The notes under the pieces are model-generated. The model worked only from the letters and a program-made list of their open reading frames with translations. It had not been told where the DNA came from and searched no databases. DNA of 64,000 nt from Agroathelia rolfsii (taxonomy: Eukaryota > Basidiomycota > Agaricomycetes > Amylocorticiales > Amylocorticiaceae): assembly GCA_018343915.1 (NCBI GenBank), contig JABRWF010000008.1:2046001-2110000 (forward strand), read 5' to 3'. Shown piece after piece: positions 1 through 8,989 of the stretch (position 1 is the first letter of the stretch; each line of letters begins with the position of its first letter). The translations under genes were made by a program, and so were the position numbers.

Positions 1-161
1 TTGGCCACATACTCTGACCAATTTAAAAACCCAACTTGTCTTTGAGGGCTGCAATCATTTGACCCTGTTCCTGGATCATGTTGAACATGTCATCCTGGGT
101 CATTGGGCTGCTGGTTGGCCCTTGGGTTGTTGGTGTCGGTGGTGCTGGTGTGGATGCCGCT
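1..161 (-). pseudogene. gag fragment of a Ty3-like retrotransposon
   Basis: Read on the minus strand, this segment encodes a Pro/Thr-rich stretch followed by a short Met/Gln-rich helix (MFNMIQEQGQMIAALKDK). It resembles the Gln/Met-rich N-terminal part of the better preserved gag at 3126-3995. It is cut off abruptly where LTR A1 begins (TGTTATGAG at 162), and the left side leaves the window. I infer a gag remnant interrupted by an LTR insertion; a chance low-complexity ORF is the alternative. Confidence 0.4.
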
Positions 162-1150
162 TGTTATGAGTTGGACATTTTTCGCCTTTTTCTTACGAAC
201 ATGTACATATTTTTATTATATTTTTACGATTTTTATTGAACGAGATATGGACAAAATACCTTGCAGGCGACATCTTGACACGCGTGTGACTGGCTGTGTT
301 AGCCCCACGTGACAGGAGTGCTCATGACAAGGGTATATTAGGAAGGCGGAGTCTAGATCATTCCTTTTCATCAAAAGGTCTAGACTCAGGAACCAGGGTC
401 GTTCCAATCACTGTGCGATTACTAAGGAGTACTAGACTCATCATTCCGATTGGCTGCTCATTGGACTTAGGCACAAAGCACTGCCCCTGCATTACTGTCA
501 TTTCCGCTTACGAACCCTGCTGCGCACAGACCATCAAGGCTGCGCATGGGCCCTTTGTTTTATGTATAAATACAAGCATGTAGCCCTTACCTGAACCTTA
601 GCTTTGACCTTTTTGCCTTCAGGTAAGGGCACCCCCCCCCCTTTTGTACTTATCATACATTACTAATATATCTTTTGCCTTCAGGCTTATATACGTCCTA
701 GCCCACACTCTTTCCCCTTCCCCCTTCTTGTTAAGTGTAAGGCCTTAAAAGGGCAACTTAGTAAGAATACACGTAAGCCTTGATACAAGAAGGTGTCAAG
801 GCTTGCGCTCTTGACTTAACCAACAAACACAACCTGCTGTAAGGTATGCAGGTGGGCCGTAAAGCCGGGTTTTATGTGTGTTACTAGGTTGGTTGTACTT
901 CGGAGACCCACGTGCTCCCGTTGCTACTCTTTGTAATAGTATACCTTAAGCGGCTACTTTGCTAGGCTTGTGTTCGGTACTCTAGACGTAGTGTCTTCCC
1001 GTGTACTCGCTTTGCGTCAAATAGCTTCTCAAAGTATTTCTTACTTGAGATAGGCGGCTTAGCCCACCGTGGTCAACTGATCTCCGTAAGGACTTTTTAC
1101 TGCCTTGGCCTAAGTGAATAGGACTTATGATCACACGTGTGCCCTCTGAA
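162..1150 (+). repeat. LTR family A, copy 1, with adjoining leader sequence
   Basis: The copy starts with TGTTATGAGTTGGACATTTT. The same start recurs forward at 7891 and reversed ending at 2457, which fixes the LTR 5' end. Inside, in order, are a T-rich stretch, a duplicated TGCGCACAGACCAT-like motif (528-561), a TATA box (TATAAATA near 565), a 12-bp perfect hairpin stem (CCCTTACCTGAA/TTCAGGTAAGGG), an intron-like segment, and a pyrimidine tract. The 3' boundary is unclear. From about 790 to 1110 the sequence is the reverse complement of a segment found forward at 2470-2850 and 8535-8930. No gag-pol follows, so this is a solo or truncated copy. Confidence 0.7.
623..684 (+). other. Intron-like segment in LTR A leader
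   Basis: CAG|GTAAGG donor, TACTAAT branch-like sequence and TTTTGCCTTCAG|G acceptor enclose 62 bp just downstream of the TATA box and hairpin. The 5' flank and the 3' end of the segment carry the same TTTTGCCTTCAGG direct repeat. Equivalent segments occur in every other LTR copy in the window: 1286-1342 (reverse), 4933-4992 (reverse), 7310-7369, 8354-8413 and 9204-9263. Splicing is inferred, not shown. Confidence 0.55.
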
Positions 1151-1459
1151 TATATTAGGGACTTAAGACCTTATGCCTTTTCGTACCAAGGCTTATGTGT
1201 ACGCTTACTAAGCTGCCCTGTAGGCCTTACACTTAATAAGGAAAAGAGTAAATAAAGGGGGGATGGGCTAGGACGGGGAACAAGCCTGAAGGCGAGATTT
1301 ATATTAGTATTTGTATGCTAAGTACAAGAGAGGTGCCCTTACCTGAAGGCGAGAAGGTCAAAGCTAAGGTTCAGGTAAGGGTTACATGCTTGTATTTATA
1401 CATAAACAGAAGGGCCCATGCGCAGCCTTGATGGTCTGTACTGATAAAACTAGAAAATT

Positions 1460-1531
1460 GGCTAGACTAGGAATTGAACCCAGGGCCTCCCATTATATAT
1501 ACAGGTGCTCTACCAACTGAGCTATCTTGCC
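1460..1531 (-). tRNA. tRNA-like gene inside TRIM LTR (copy 1), predicted anticodon AUA
   Basis: On the minus strand 72 nt fold as a tRNA: a 7-bp acceptor stem with one A-A mismatch (GGCAAGA/TCTAGCC), a D arm GCTC/GAGC with a GG-containing loop, a 5-bp anticodon stem with wobble pairs and a 7-nt loop, a 5-nt variable loop, and a T arm CTGGG/CCTAG with loop TTCAATT. Box A (TAGCTCAGTTGG) and box B (GGTTCAATTCC) fit the Pol III consensus. A TTTT terminator follows within a few bases. CCA is not fully encoded. The predicted anticodon AUA would read UAU, which normal tRNA-Tyr reads with GUA. A tRNA-derived Pol III promoter is therefore as likely as a working tRNA. Confidence 0.7.
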
Positions 1532-1721
1532 ATTACTAGAGTGTGAATTCTTCTGATTACAACACTCCCCCTGAAGTCACACTCTGTGTCTTCACTTAGG
1601 AACCAATTTTCTTAGTATTTCTGCTCCAAATGGATGCTCCTTATAGGTGCCTGCTTACATAAGCATTGTTCTCATTGGGCTAGCGTGTTCAGGGCTCATA
1701 ACCTGATAAAACTAGAAAATT

Positions 1722-1793
1722 GGCTAGACTAGGAATTGAACCCAGGGCCTCCCGTTATATATACAGGTGCTCTATCAACTGAGCTATCTTGCC
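1722..1793 (-). tRNA. tRNA-like gene inside TRIM LTR (copy 2)
   Basis: Same fold as the copy at 1460-1531 with two substitutions. One improves anticodon-stem pairing (ACGGG instead of ATGGG, making a G-C pair); the other is in the D loop. Box A is altered at one loop position (GTTGA); box B and the T4 terminator are intact. Confidence 0.68.
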
Positions 1794-1983
1794 ATTACTA
1801 GAGTGTGAATTCTTCTGATTACAACACTCCCCCTGAAGTCACACTCTGTGTCTTCACTTAGGAACCAATTTTCTTAGTATTTCTGCTCCAAATGGATGCT
1901 CCTTATAGGTGCCTGCTTACATAAGCATTGTTCTCATTGGGCTAGCATGTTCAGGGCTCATAACCTGATAAAACTAGAAAATT

Positions 1984-2055
1984 GGCTAGACTAGGAATTG
2001 AACCCAGGGCCTCCCATTATATATACAGGTGCTCTACCAACTGAGCTATCTTGCC
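1984..2055 (-). tRNA. tRNA-like gene inside TRIM LTR (copy 3)
   Basis: Identical over the 72 nt to the copy at 1460-1531, with intact box A, box B and T4 terminator. It lies in the LTR nearest the 2089 target-site duplication, which is the 5' LTR in element orientation. Confidence 0.7.
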
Positions 2056-2469
2056 ATTACTAGAGTGTGAATTCTTCTGATTACAACATGTACGCAGCCG
2101 GGGTTTGTAAGCAGGAACATGTAATAATGCAGGGGCAGTGCTTTGTGCCTAAGTCCAATGAGCAACCAATCGGAATGATGAGTCTAGTACTCCTTAGTAA
2201 TTGCACAGTGATTGGAATGGCCCTGGTTCCTGAGTCTAGACCTTTTGATGAAAAGGAATGATCTAGACTCCGCCTTCCTAATATACTCTTATCACGAGCA
2301 CTCCTGTCACGTGGGGCTAACACAGCCAGTCACATGCGCATCAAGATGTTGTCTGCAAGGTATTTTGTCCATAACTCCATGAATAAAAATCGTAAAAATA
2401 TAATAAAAATATGTACAGGTACGTAGAGAAAATGCGAAAAATGTCCAACTCATAACAGAAGGCATTAAG

Positions 2470-2850
2470 TCAGTAAGCCCTCAATACACAAGAGGCTTTG
2501 CGCGTGAACACAAAACCCTATTCATTTAGGTCAAGGCAGCAATAAGTCCTTGCGGAGATTTGTTGACCACGGTGGGCTAAGCCGCCTATCTCGAGTAAGA
2601 AGTGCGATAGAAACTATTTGACGCAAAGCAAGTACACGGGAAGACATTACGTCTAGAGTACCAAACACGAGCCTAGCAAAGTAGTTGCTAGAACACACTA
2701 TTACGAAGAGTAGCAACGGGAGCACGTGGGTCTCCGATTAGATAACCAACCCAGTAACACATGTAAAACCCGGCTGTATAGCCCGCCTGCATACCTTACA
2801 AGCAGGTTGTGTTTGTTGGTTAAGTCAAGAGCGTAAGCCTTGACACCGCT
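2470..2850. repeat. Repeated segment shared with 790-1110 (inverted) and 8535-8930 (direct)
   Basis: This stretch, running from a serial CAATACA.../GCGCGTGAAC motif to TTGTTGGTTAAGTCAAGAGCG, recurs with about 70-80 percent identity by eye at 8535-8930 in the same orientation and at 790-1110 in reverse. It abuts the LTR A copies in all three cases. I infer retroelement untranslated or internal sequence rearranged by nested insertion. No ORF in it looks coding. Confidence 0.5.
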
Positions 2851-3995
2851 GCCACCTTTTGGAAAGGGTTGTTTGAGCTGCCCTTGTCAGCTTTTGGACT
2901 CCTACAGTCCCGTGCTATATGCCCTTTCTTCTGGCAGTTGTAGCAGACGATGTCTTTTTGCCTGAATGGGTTGTTGGATTGCGTGGTCGGGTTATTTTGC
3001 GTTGCAGCCACTTATAACGGGGAGGTCTGCTGAGCAGGACCTGCACTCAGGAATGGGTTTTTTGATGTATTGGGTGTCCTTCCCAATATGGTAGCAGAGA
3101 TGTCCATGGCATCTGGATTGTTTCTCTAGAGGTCAGACTGAGGATTATTATTGTACCAGTATCTTTTACTGGACAACATCTCTTCCTTCATTAGGTTGAC
3201 TTCTGCGTCATGTGCCGCATTCATCAACTTGGTTAGGGTTGAGGTATCCCTATCCCAGCCTGTAATGATACGTCGTAACTTGACGTTCATCCTCTCCAGG
3301 TATTTTTCTCGTAGGTCATCATTGGATAACCCAGTTCTTTTGCCTAGCAACATGAAAGCCATCCCAAAGTTTCTTGTGGATGTGGTTCCTTGCCGTAGGT
3401 GACGCAGTTGGTCTCTTGCTGCTACCTTTTCATCAAAAGCCCCAAATAGGGATTTAAAACTTTCGATTACTTCCTGGTATGTTACGGGCCCAGGTACCTG
3501 GTTTTGTAGTCCTAGTTCAGTATACCACAGGCTGGACCAAGCTGTGGCACCTTCCACCATTAAACCCAAAAGGTATTTAACCTTTTCTTCATCCGTGACG
3601 TACACTCTAGGGTTCAACTCCAGGTAAGCTTGGAACTTCTGGAGGAAAGGGTGGTAGTTGACCCATTGTCCGTCGAAAGTTGGTGGCGCATGCCCTATTT
3701 CTTTAGGCTTGCCCTGTGACTCGCCCTGCTGCTGCATCCATTGCATCATCATGGTTTGATTTTGGATGAGCTGCTGCATTAAGGCAGCGTTGTCGACTTG
3801 TTGAGCCATTGGTGTTTGGGAGCGAGGGGAGTTGTGTGCGGAGGCGTGCGCAGATGGAAAGGGAGGAAAAAAGGTGGGATTTTCTTCGTCAGAAGATTCC
3901 TCTTCAGATGACTCTGCTTCTGAGGATTCTGCTTCTGACTCGGGTTGAGGGGGAGTGGGTTCTCGTGGTGGGTTTGGGTGTGAAATGGTGGGCAA
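2842..3995 (-). pseudogene. Broken gag of a Ty3-like LTR retrotransposon
   Basis: The minus-strand ORF from 3995 starts with a Pro/Ser/Glu-rich region, then a Gln/Met-rich helix, then a retrotransposon gag core of Ty3 type (FDGQWVNYHPFLQKFQAYLE, later the conserved AxAWxxxW-like segment near AWSSLW). An in-frame stop near 3126 and another near 3014 interrupt it. Downstream in the same frame is a CCHC zinc knuckle (CYNCQKKGHIARDC, about 2920-2960). The frame then ends in repeat sequence at about 2842, so protease, RT and integrase are absent. Gag would form the cytoplasmic particle; this copy cannot do so. Confidence 0.8.
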
Positions 3996-4489
3996 GCTCG
4001 ACAGTGAAACTGGAGACTCCCAAAACGGATTTGTGTGTAAAAATTTGTTTTGCCCTTGAAGCTAGGCCTATTCTACTTTAAAAGGTTTACTTTAGTTGGG
4101 CTACTTGTGTCGGCCAGAGCCTTTCACGTCTATCCACTTGGGTTTTGTTCCCTTTAATAGCTCGTGAAAACTGATGCACCCTTGGTTTTCTAACACCAAG
4201 CGCAAGCCAGCCAAGAATTTCCCAAAATAAAGAAACATTCAAAGTTTAAAGACTACTACTTTTTGTAGGTAAAATGACCGTGGTAGTCTACTAAATTTTG
4301 CGTATGTAATTTATTCTTGTGCTTCAAATAATGAGGCTTGTTACACCTCCTCTAGTGCATGAAGCAACTAGTGCAGAAAGATGGTGGGGGAGATTCGTTC
4401 TAATGTCAAGAGCACACCTGACTCTTGCCACTAAAACTCAACCTGTGCCTACGTTAACCCCTCTAAGGTACGGGGTAGCCAAGTAATGG
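3996..4489. other. Gene-free stretch upstream of gag
   Basis: No coding ORF. It probably contains the degraded leader of the gag-bearing element. From about 4410 on it is related, in reverse orientation, to 9600-9790 (shared GGTTGAGTTTT and CTCTTGACAT-type blocks). Confidence 0.4.
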
Positions 4490-5385
4490 CTTTTTTACAA
4501 CTCCCAAGGCCAGGGACGCGCGGGTGTACACTTCCTTGCGCTGTTGCAGCTGTCACGCAAACTAGAGTCTTTATGTCACCAAGCTTTACTCCAAGTCTAC
4601 AAGACTTTCAAGCAAGGTCTACACGCAGAACACCGGTTGTCTTGTGTATGCCGCTAGGCGTGCGATGTATCTTAACCGCAATAGACGCAGGGCAATGCCT
4701 TTGTCTACTTGAGTGCACTAAGCACTATGATGTTGTTTACAGATATGCAAATGGTCACCCAATGGGCTAGACCTGTCTTATGCGCACTAACGTAGAGGTG
4801 CACAAAGCAACCTCTAATCAACCAGTAGCACGGAGCACACTGATTACCTCCTAGCACAAAGTAGAGAGGGTTTTTATGGGAGAGAGAGAGAGAGTGGGAG
4901 ACAGGCTCTGGTAGCCTAGAGAGAAAGTGACTCTGAAGATGAAGTTTTTATTATGTTAGCATTTACTTAATACATTGCACTACTGTGCTTACCTGAAGAT
5001 GAAGAGAACAAATCTGAGGTCTTCAGGTAGAGGCACTACAGGGTTATATACTAATTCTACCTGGTCTGTGCGCAGTTACATGGTCTGTGCACAGTAATGC
5101 TAAGTATGGCGTGGTATTGCGCCATTATTTATTATAGTGAGTCTAAAGTGGTGTCATGATCCGGACCTATGTTCTAGGCTCTGCTTACATGATATGTCAC
5201 ATGACTAGTGGTCACATGATGGCCAGTCACATGGTCGACTGGTCACATGACTTGCTTAGTCATCAGAGTGTGTGTTTACGTAATATACAATATATATATC
5301 AAAAAATAGAGAAAAATCAGGAAAAATTCGGAAAAATAATGAAAAATTCGAAATAAAATTATAATACATTGAGCGACTCGTAACA
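4490..5385 (-). repeat. LTR family B, copy 2 (reverse), plus adjoining sequence
   Basis: The reverse complement starts TGTTACGAGTCGCTC at 5385 and matches 6917-7700 over about 790 bp in opposite orientation. It carries the duplicated TGCGCACAGACCAT-like motif (5061-5097), a TATATAAC-like box and an intron-like segment (4933-4992) with CAG|GTAAGC donor and GCTAACAT branch-like sequence. The part below 4600 matches 9600-9790 instead. The 94-aa ORF at 4486-4770 is not coding in my view, since it lies in repeat sequence. Confidence 0.65.
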
Positions 5386-6916
5386 CGTATCAGAAGAAAG
5401 CAAAGATCAAAATATGATATCAGAAAGTGCATTATGCGAAGCCATGCATCACTGAGAGAATGGAAGAAAAGACGCACAGCCATATGTATCAAATATAAGG
5501 TTCAATAAACAAAAAAACGATAATATCCGGAATGCTTAAAATAGATCGCAATCACAAAGCAACATATGTTCGATTCGATTCAATTTATCACGACCAGATA
5601 GGTGCAAAATCTTTGAAAATTTCGATCATATCTCAGGAAAATTAAAAAAAGTGGGATGTATAAATACAACTCCGTGTTGATTTACCCCACCAGCAGTCCT
5701 CAAATAATTAAATTGCATTAAACACAACTTCCTATCTCTACTGGTAGACCGTTTACTACCCACTGTAACCTCTATCAAACAATGAAACTAGCTCTCTTCT
5801 ACTACACCACTACGTTTCTTTTGTTTCATCTTATGGGTGTAGGACTTGCTAGTGTCATTTCCCAAAGAAATTTGGATCAAAATTCTCAAAACGTCAGTTA
5901 CTTTATCCTCTTTGGAGCTACAAATACAGCAAACAACAATTGATATATGCCTTATAGGTTGCAAAGAGGTCTCTAGCAAAGGAACCACTAGATATAGCTT
6001 TCTCTGACTTCGGCTATAGTTAGCATATTATGTTGTTCTATGTTTGCATTGATACTTATGGCTGATGACAGTACTGCATTGAACTGGCAATTATACTTAG
6101 CTGGTAACCTACGCAGCTAAATATGAAGTTGTTCCTGGAAGAACTGAAATATAGTTAGGAAAACCTAGTAGGAGTTAGGGGTAGAAGAAAGGGAGAGTAT
6201 CAGTAGTACTTAGAAATGCTCAAGCACTCAAACATCCATAATTTACCCATATAAGCTGGGGGCTTATAAACACTTCAGCCTGAGCAGCGTGATATAATTA
6301 ATTAAGTAGTATACTGTACTAGTTGTCAGACCATAAGTTCAACTTGGTCAGAGCTTTACCCATTACGAACTTATGGACCTCCAACAAAGTTGTTCATTAT
6401 TATGAGCTATGCATTACCATGAATATTGGGCATCCCTTCAGGCTGAGATTTTTGGTCTAGCTTAATGAATATCAGGAGGTCAGTAGACTCAGTACTGGTC
6501 AGTAAATACTCTTATATACATTGGAGATTGTGCAAGAGGCTCTTGAACTATGCTGATTATAGTAAAAAGGCGCCTTTCTTTTTAGGATAACGCATTTTAG
6601 GTTCATTGTAGTAGTGGTGTATTATATTACATGCCGGCCAAAAATGTTTTTTCCATACCCCTGCATTATGCATTACGAACTTATGGTCTAACAACTACTG
6701 CAGTAGTTATTTGGGCTTGCTTATCTCACCGAACATCAGCAAAACCACATATGCTGTTTTTAAATACTTTTGATACTTTTCAAACTTATTCATCAACTTG
6801 CCAATTTTCCACAATCTTCAGAGATTTTTTCTATCCCCTAGAACATTTTTTGAGCATTCCATAGACTCTATTTTATGTTCAAAGTAATATCTTTTTGAAA
6901 GAAATTAATCTTAAAG
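5386..6916. other. Spacer between outward-facing LTR B copies
   Basis: AT-rich DNA without a recognisable gene. It is bounded exactly by the two LTR B starts (5385 and 6917). A MITE occupies 6322-6695. A 66-aa minus ORF (5788-5988) has no recognisable domain. Confidence 0.4.
6322..6695. mobile_element. MITE with ~19-bp terminal inverted repeats, TA-flanked
   Basis: The left end GTTGTCAGACCATAAGTTC and the right end (reverse complement GTTGTTAGACCATAAGTTC) differ at one base and are each flanked by TA. The element is 374 bp with no coding capacity. A further copy of the right-end sequence (CATTACGAACTTATGG) lies inside near 6361-6376, suggesting a nested or rearranged element. TA duplication points to a Tc1/mariner-type mobiliser. 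Confidence 0.6.
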
Positions 6917-7700
6917 TGTTACGAGTCGCTCGTTGTATTATAATTTTATTTCGAATTTTTCACTATTTTTCTGAATTTTTCCTGATTTTTCTCTATTTTT
7001 TGATGTATATATTGTATATTACATAAGCAGACACTCTGATGACTAAGCAAGTCATGTGACCAGTCGACCATGTGACTGGCCATCATGTGACCACTAGTCA
7101 TGTGACATATCATGTAAGCAGAGTCTAGAACATGGGTCCAGACCATGACACCACTTTAGACTCACCATAATAAATAATGGCACAATATCACGCTATACTT
7201 AGCATTACTGCGCACAGACCATGTAACCGCACACAGACCAGGTAGAATTAGTATATAACCCTGTAGTGCCTCTACCTGAAGACCTCAGATTTGTTCTCTT
7301 CGTCTTCAGGTAAGCACAGTAGTGCTTTGTATTAGATATATACTAACATAATAAAAACTTCATCTTCAGAGCCTCCATCTCTTAAGGCATGACTGCCTGT
7401 CTCCCTCTCCTCTCTCTCTCTCCCTCAAATCCTCTTTGCTTTGTGCTAGGAGGTAATAAGTGTGCTCCGTGCTACTTGTTGTTTAAGAGGTCGCTTTATG
7501 CCCCTCTTTGTTAGAGCGCATAATACAGGTCCAGCCCATTGGGTGACCACTTGCGTTTCTGTATACAATTCATTGTGCTTAGTGCACCTAAGAGAACAAC
7601 GGCAGTGCCCTGCATTCTTTGCAGTTAAGATATATCGCACGCCTAACAGCATACACAAGACAGTTTGTGTTCCGCGTATAGACCTCGCTTGAAAGTCTAG
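6917..7700 (+). repeat. LTR family B, copy 1 (forward)
   Basis: Begins TGTTACGAGTCGCTCG and mirrors 5385-4600. It contains the paired CGCACAGACCA motif (7207-7242), a TATATAAC box, a stem (TACCTGAAGACCT...TCTTCAGGTA) and an intron-like segment at 7310-7369 with a perfect TACTAACA branch sequence. Coding sequence does not follow. Confidence 0.65.
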
Positions 7701-7890
7701 TATGTCATGAGTAGGAAATTTTTGGCAATTTTTCTGTTATTTTCTTGTAATATTTGGACGAGTATTTAATTAGTTACTGCATTTTCTTTCCTTTTTCTTA
7801 TTTTTCTTATAAAAATTACCCTTTAGGGCGTGGACTGTGGGCAGTGCAGTGGTCATGTGATTGGCCCTCACGTGTTCCAAGCCGCACATC

Positions 7891-8930
7891 TGTTATGAGT
7901 TGGACATTTTTTGCCTTTTTCTTACGAACCTGTACATATTTTTATTGTATTTTTACGATTTTTATTCATTGAGATATAGACGAAATACCTTGCAGGTGAC
8001 ATCTTGACGCGCGTGTGACTAGCTGTGTTAGCCCCACATGACAGGAGTGCTCGTGACAAGAGTATATTAGGAAGGCAGAGTCTAGATCATTCCTTTTCAT
8101 CAAAAGGTCTAGACTCAGGAACCAGGGTTGTTCCGATCACTGTGCAATTACTAAGGAGTACTAGACTCATCATTCCGATTGGTTGCTCATCAGACTTAGG
8201 CACAAAGCACTGCCCCTGCATTATTACATGTTCCTGCTTACGAACCCCGGCTGCGCATAGACCATCAAGGCTGCGCACGGGCCCTTCTGTTTATGTATAA
8301 ATACAAGCATGTAGCCCTTACCTAAACCTTAGCTTCGACCTTCTCGCCTTCAGGTAAGGGCACCCCCCCGTTTGTATTCCTTACATAGTACTAATATATA
8401 TTCTTGCCTTCAGGCTTGTTCATCCTAGCCCACACCCCCCTCTCTCTCTCTCTCGCCTATTTTAGTGTAAGGCCTCAACGGCATCTAAAGTAGAATTTGT
8501 AAGCCCTAGTACTAGAGGGCGGTCTAAGTTATAAGTCCTCAATACAAGGAGGCACTGCGCGTGAACCCAAATCCTGTTCATTCAGGTAGAGGCAGTAAGA
8601 AGTCCTCTCAGACATACGTAGAGCACAGTGGGCTAAGCCGCCTACTCCGAGTAAGAAGCATAGTTAAAACCTATTTGACGTGAAGGAAGCAAACGGGAAG
8701 CCTAGTGCTAGAGTACCGACCGTGACCCTAACAAAGTAGGAGTTAGCTAAGCACTATTACAAAGGATAGCAATGGGAGCACGTGCGTGTCTGTCAATAAG
8801 CCAACCTAGTAACACGTTGTAAAAAGGGGTCTTACAGCCCATCCCTCGTACCTTTGAGAGGGTTAACGTTTGTTGGTTACGTCAAGAGCACAAGCCTTGA
8901 CAACGTCACAGGAGTAATCTCGAGGCTGTG
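7891..8930 (+). repeat. LTR family A, copy 3 (forward) with adjoining segment
   Basis: Starts TGTTATGAGTTGGACATTTT exactly like copy 1 and stays closely similar through the promoter motif (8250-8282), TATA box and intron-like segment (8354-8413). It then diverges into a CT-rich run, followed by the segment also seen at 2470-2850. No internal retroviral genes follow. Confidence 0.65.
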
Positions 8931-8989
8931 TGCACTTCCATTTCATCATCACGCACAGCCTAGGAACATAGCCTTCCTTCCCTGAACAA

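Larger units (their letters stand above)
1442..2088 (-). mobile_element. TRIM-like mini LTR retrotransposon carrying a tRNA-like gene in each LTR (three LTRs, two internal regions)
   Basis: Seen: three 123-bp repeats (1442-1564, 1704-1826, 1966-2088) separated by two 139-bp internal segments. The internal segments differ at one position; the LTRs differ at two. Read on the minus strand, each LTR begins TGTTGTAATC and ends TTTTATCA, giving TG...CA ends. The insertion is flanked by a perfect 5-bp duplication, TGTAC (1437-1441 and 2089-2093). Right after the 5' LTR comes GGTTATGAGCCCTG, complementary to the anticodon arm of initiator tRNA-Met, as in half-tRNA priming by Drosophila copia. Right before the 3' LTR is the polypurine tract CAGGGGGAG. 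There is no coding capacity. The element sits inside LTR A copy 2. These features match a TRIM/SMART of copia type; the LTR-int-LTR-int-LTR form is a tandem dimer sharing an LTR. Confidence 0.85.
1190..2457 (-). repeat. LTR family A, copy 2, interrupted by the TRIM element
   Basis: Reverse-complement copy of LTR A: its TGTTATGAG start is the complement of CTCATAACA ending at 2457, and similarity runs down to about 1190. The copy is split by the 647-bp element at 1442-2088. Outside that insertion it keeps the TATA-type sequence, the hairpin and the intron-like segment. With copy 1 it forms a large convergent inverted repeat. In minus-strand order it lies downstream of the gag remnant at 2842-3995, so it may be the 3' LTR of that element with pol deleted. 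Confidence 0.65.

Noticed and set aside
296..583. 95-aa ORF repeated at 2081-2323(-) and 8025-8300
   Set aside because: It is the U3 part of LTR family A in three copies; its reading frame is incidental and is overlapped by TATA and promoter motifs.
1442..2088. Interpretation as three ordinary tandem tRNA genes
   Set aside because: TG...CA ends, 5-bp target duplication, half-tRNA-Met PBS and a polypurine tract at the right places show an LTR element rather than a plain tRNA cluster.
4486..4770. 94-aa ORF
   Set aside because: Lies in repeated LTR-adjacent sequence with diverged copies that do not keep the frame.
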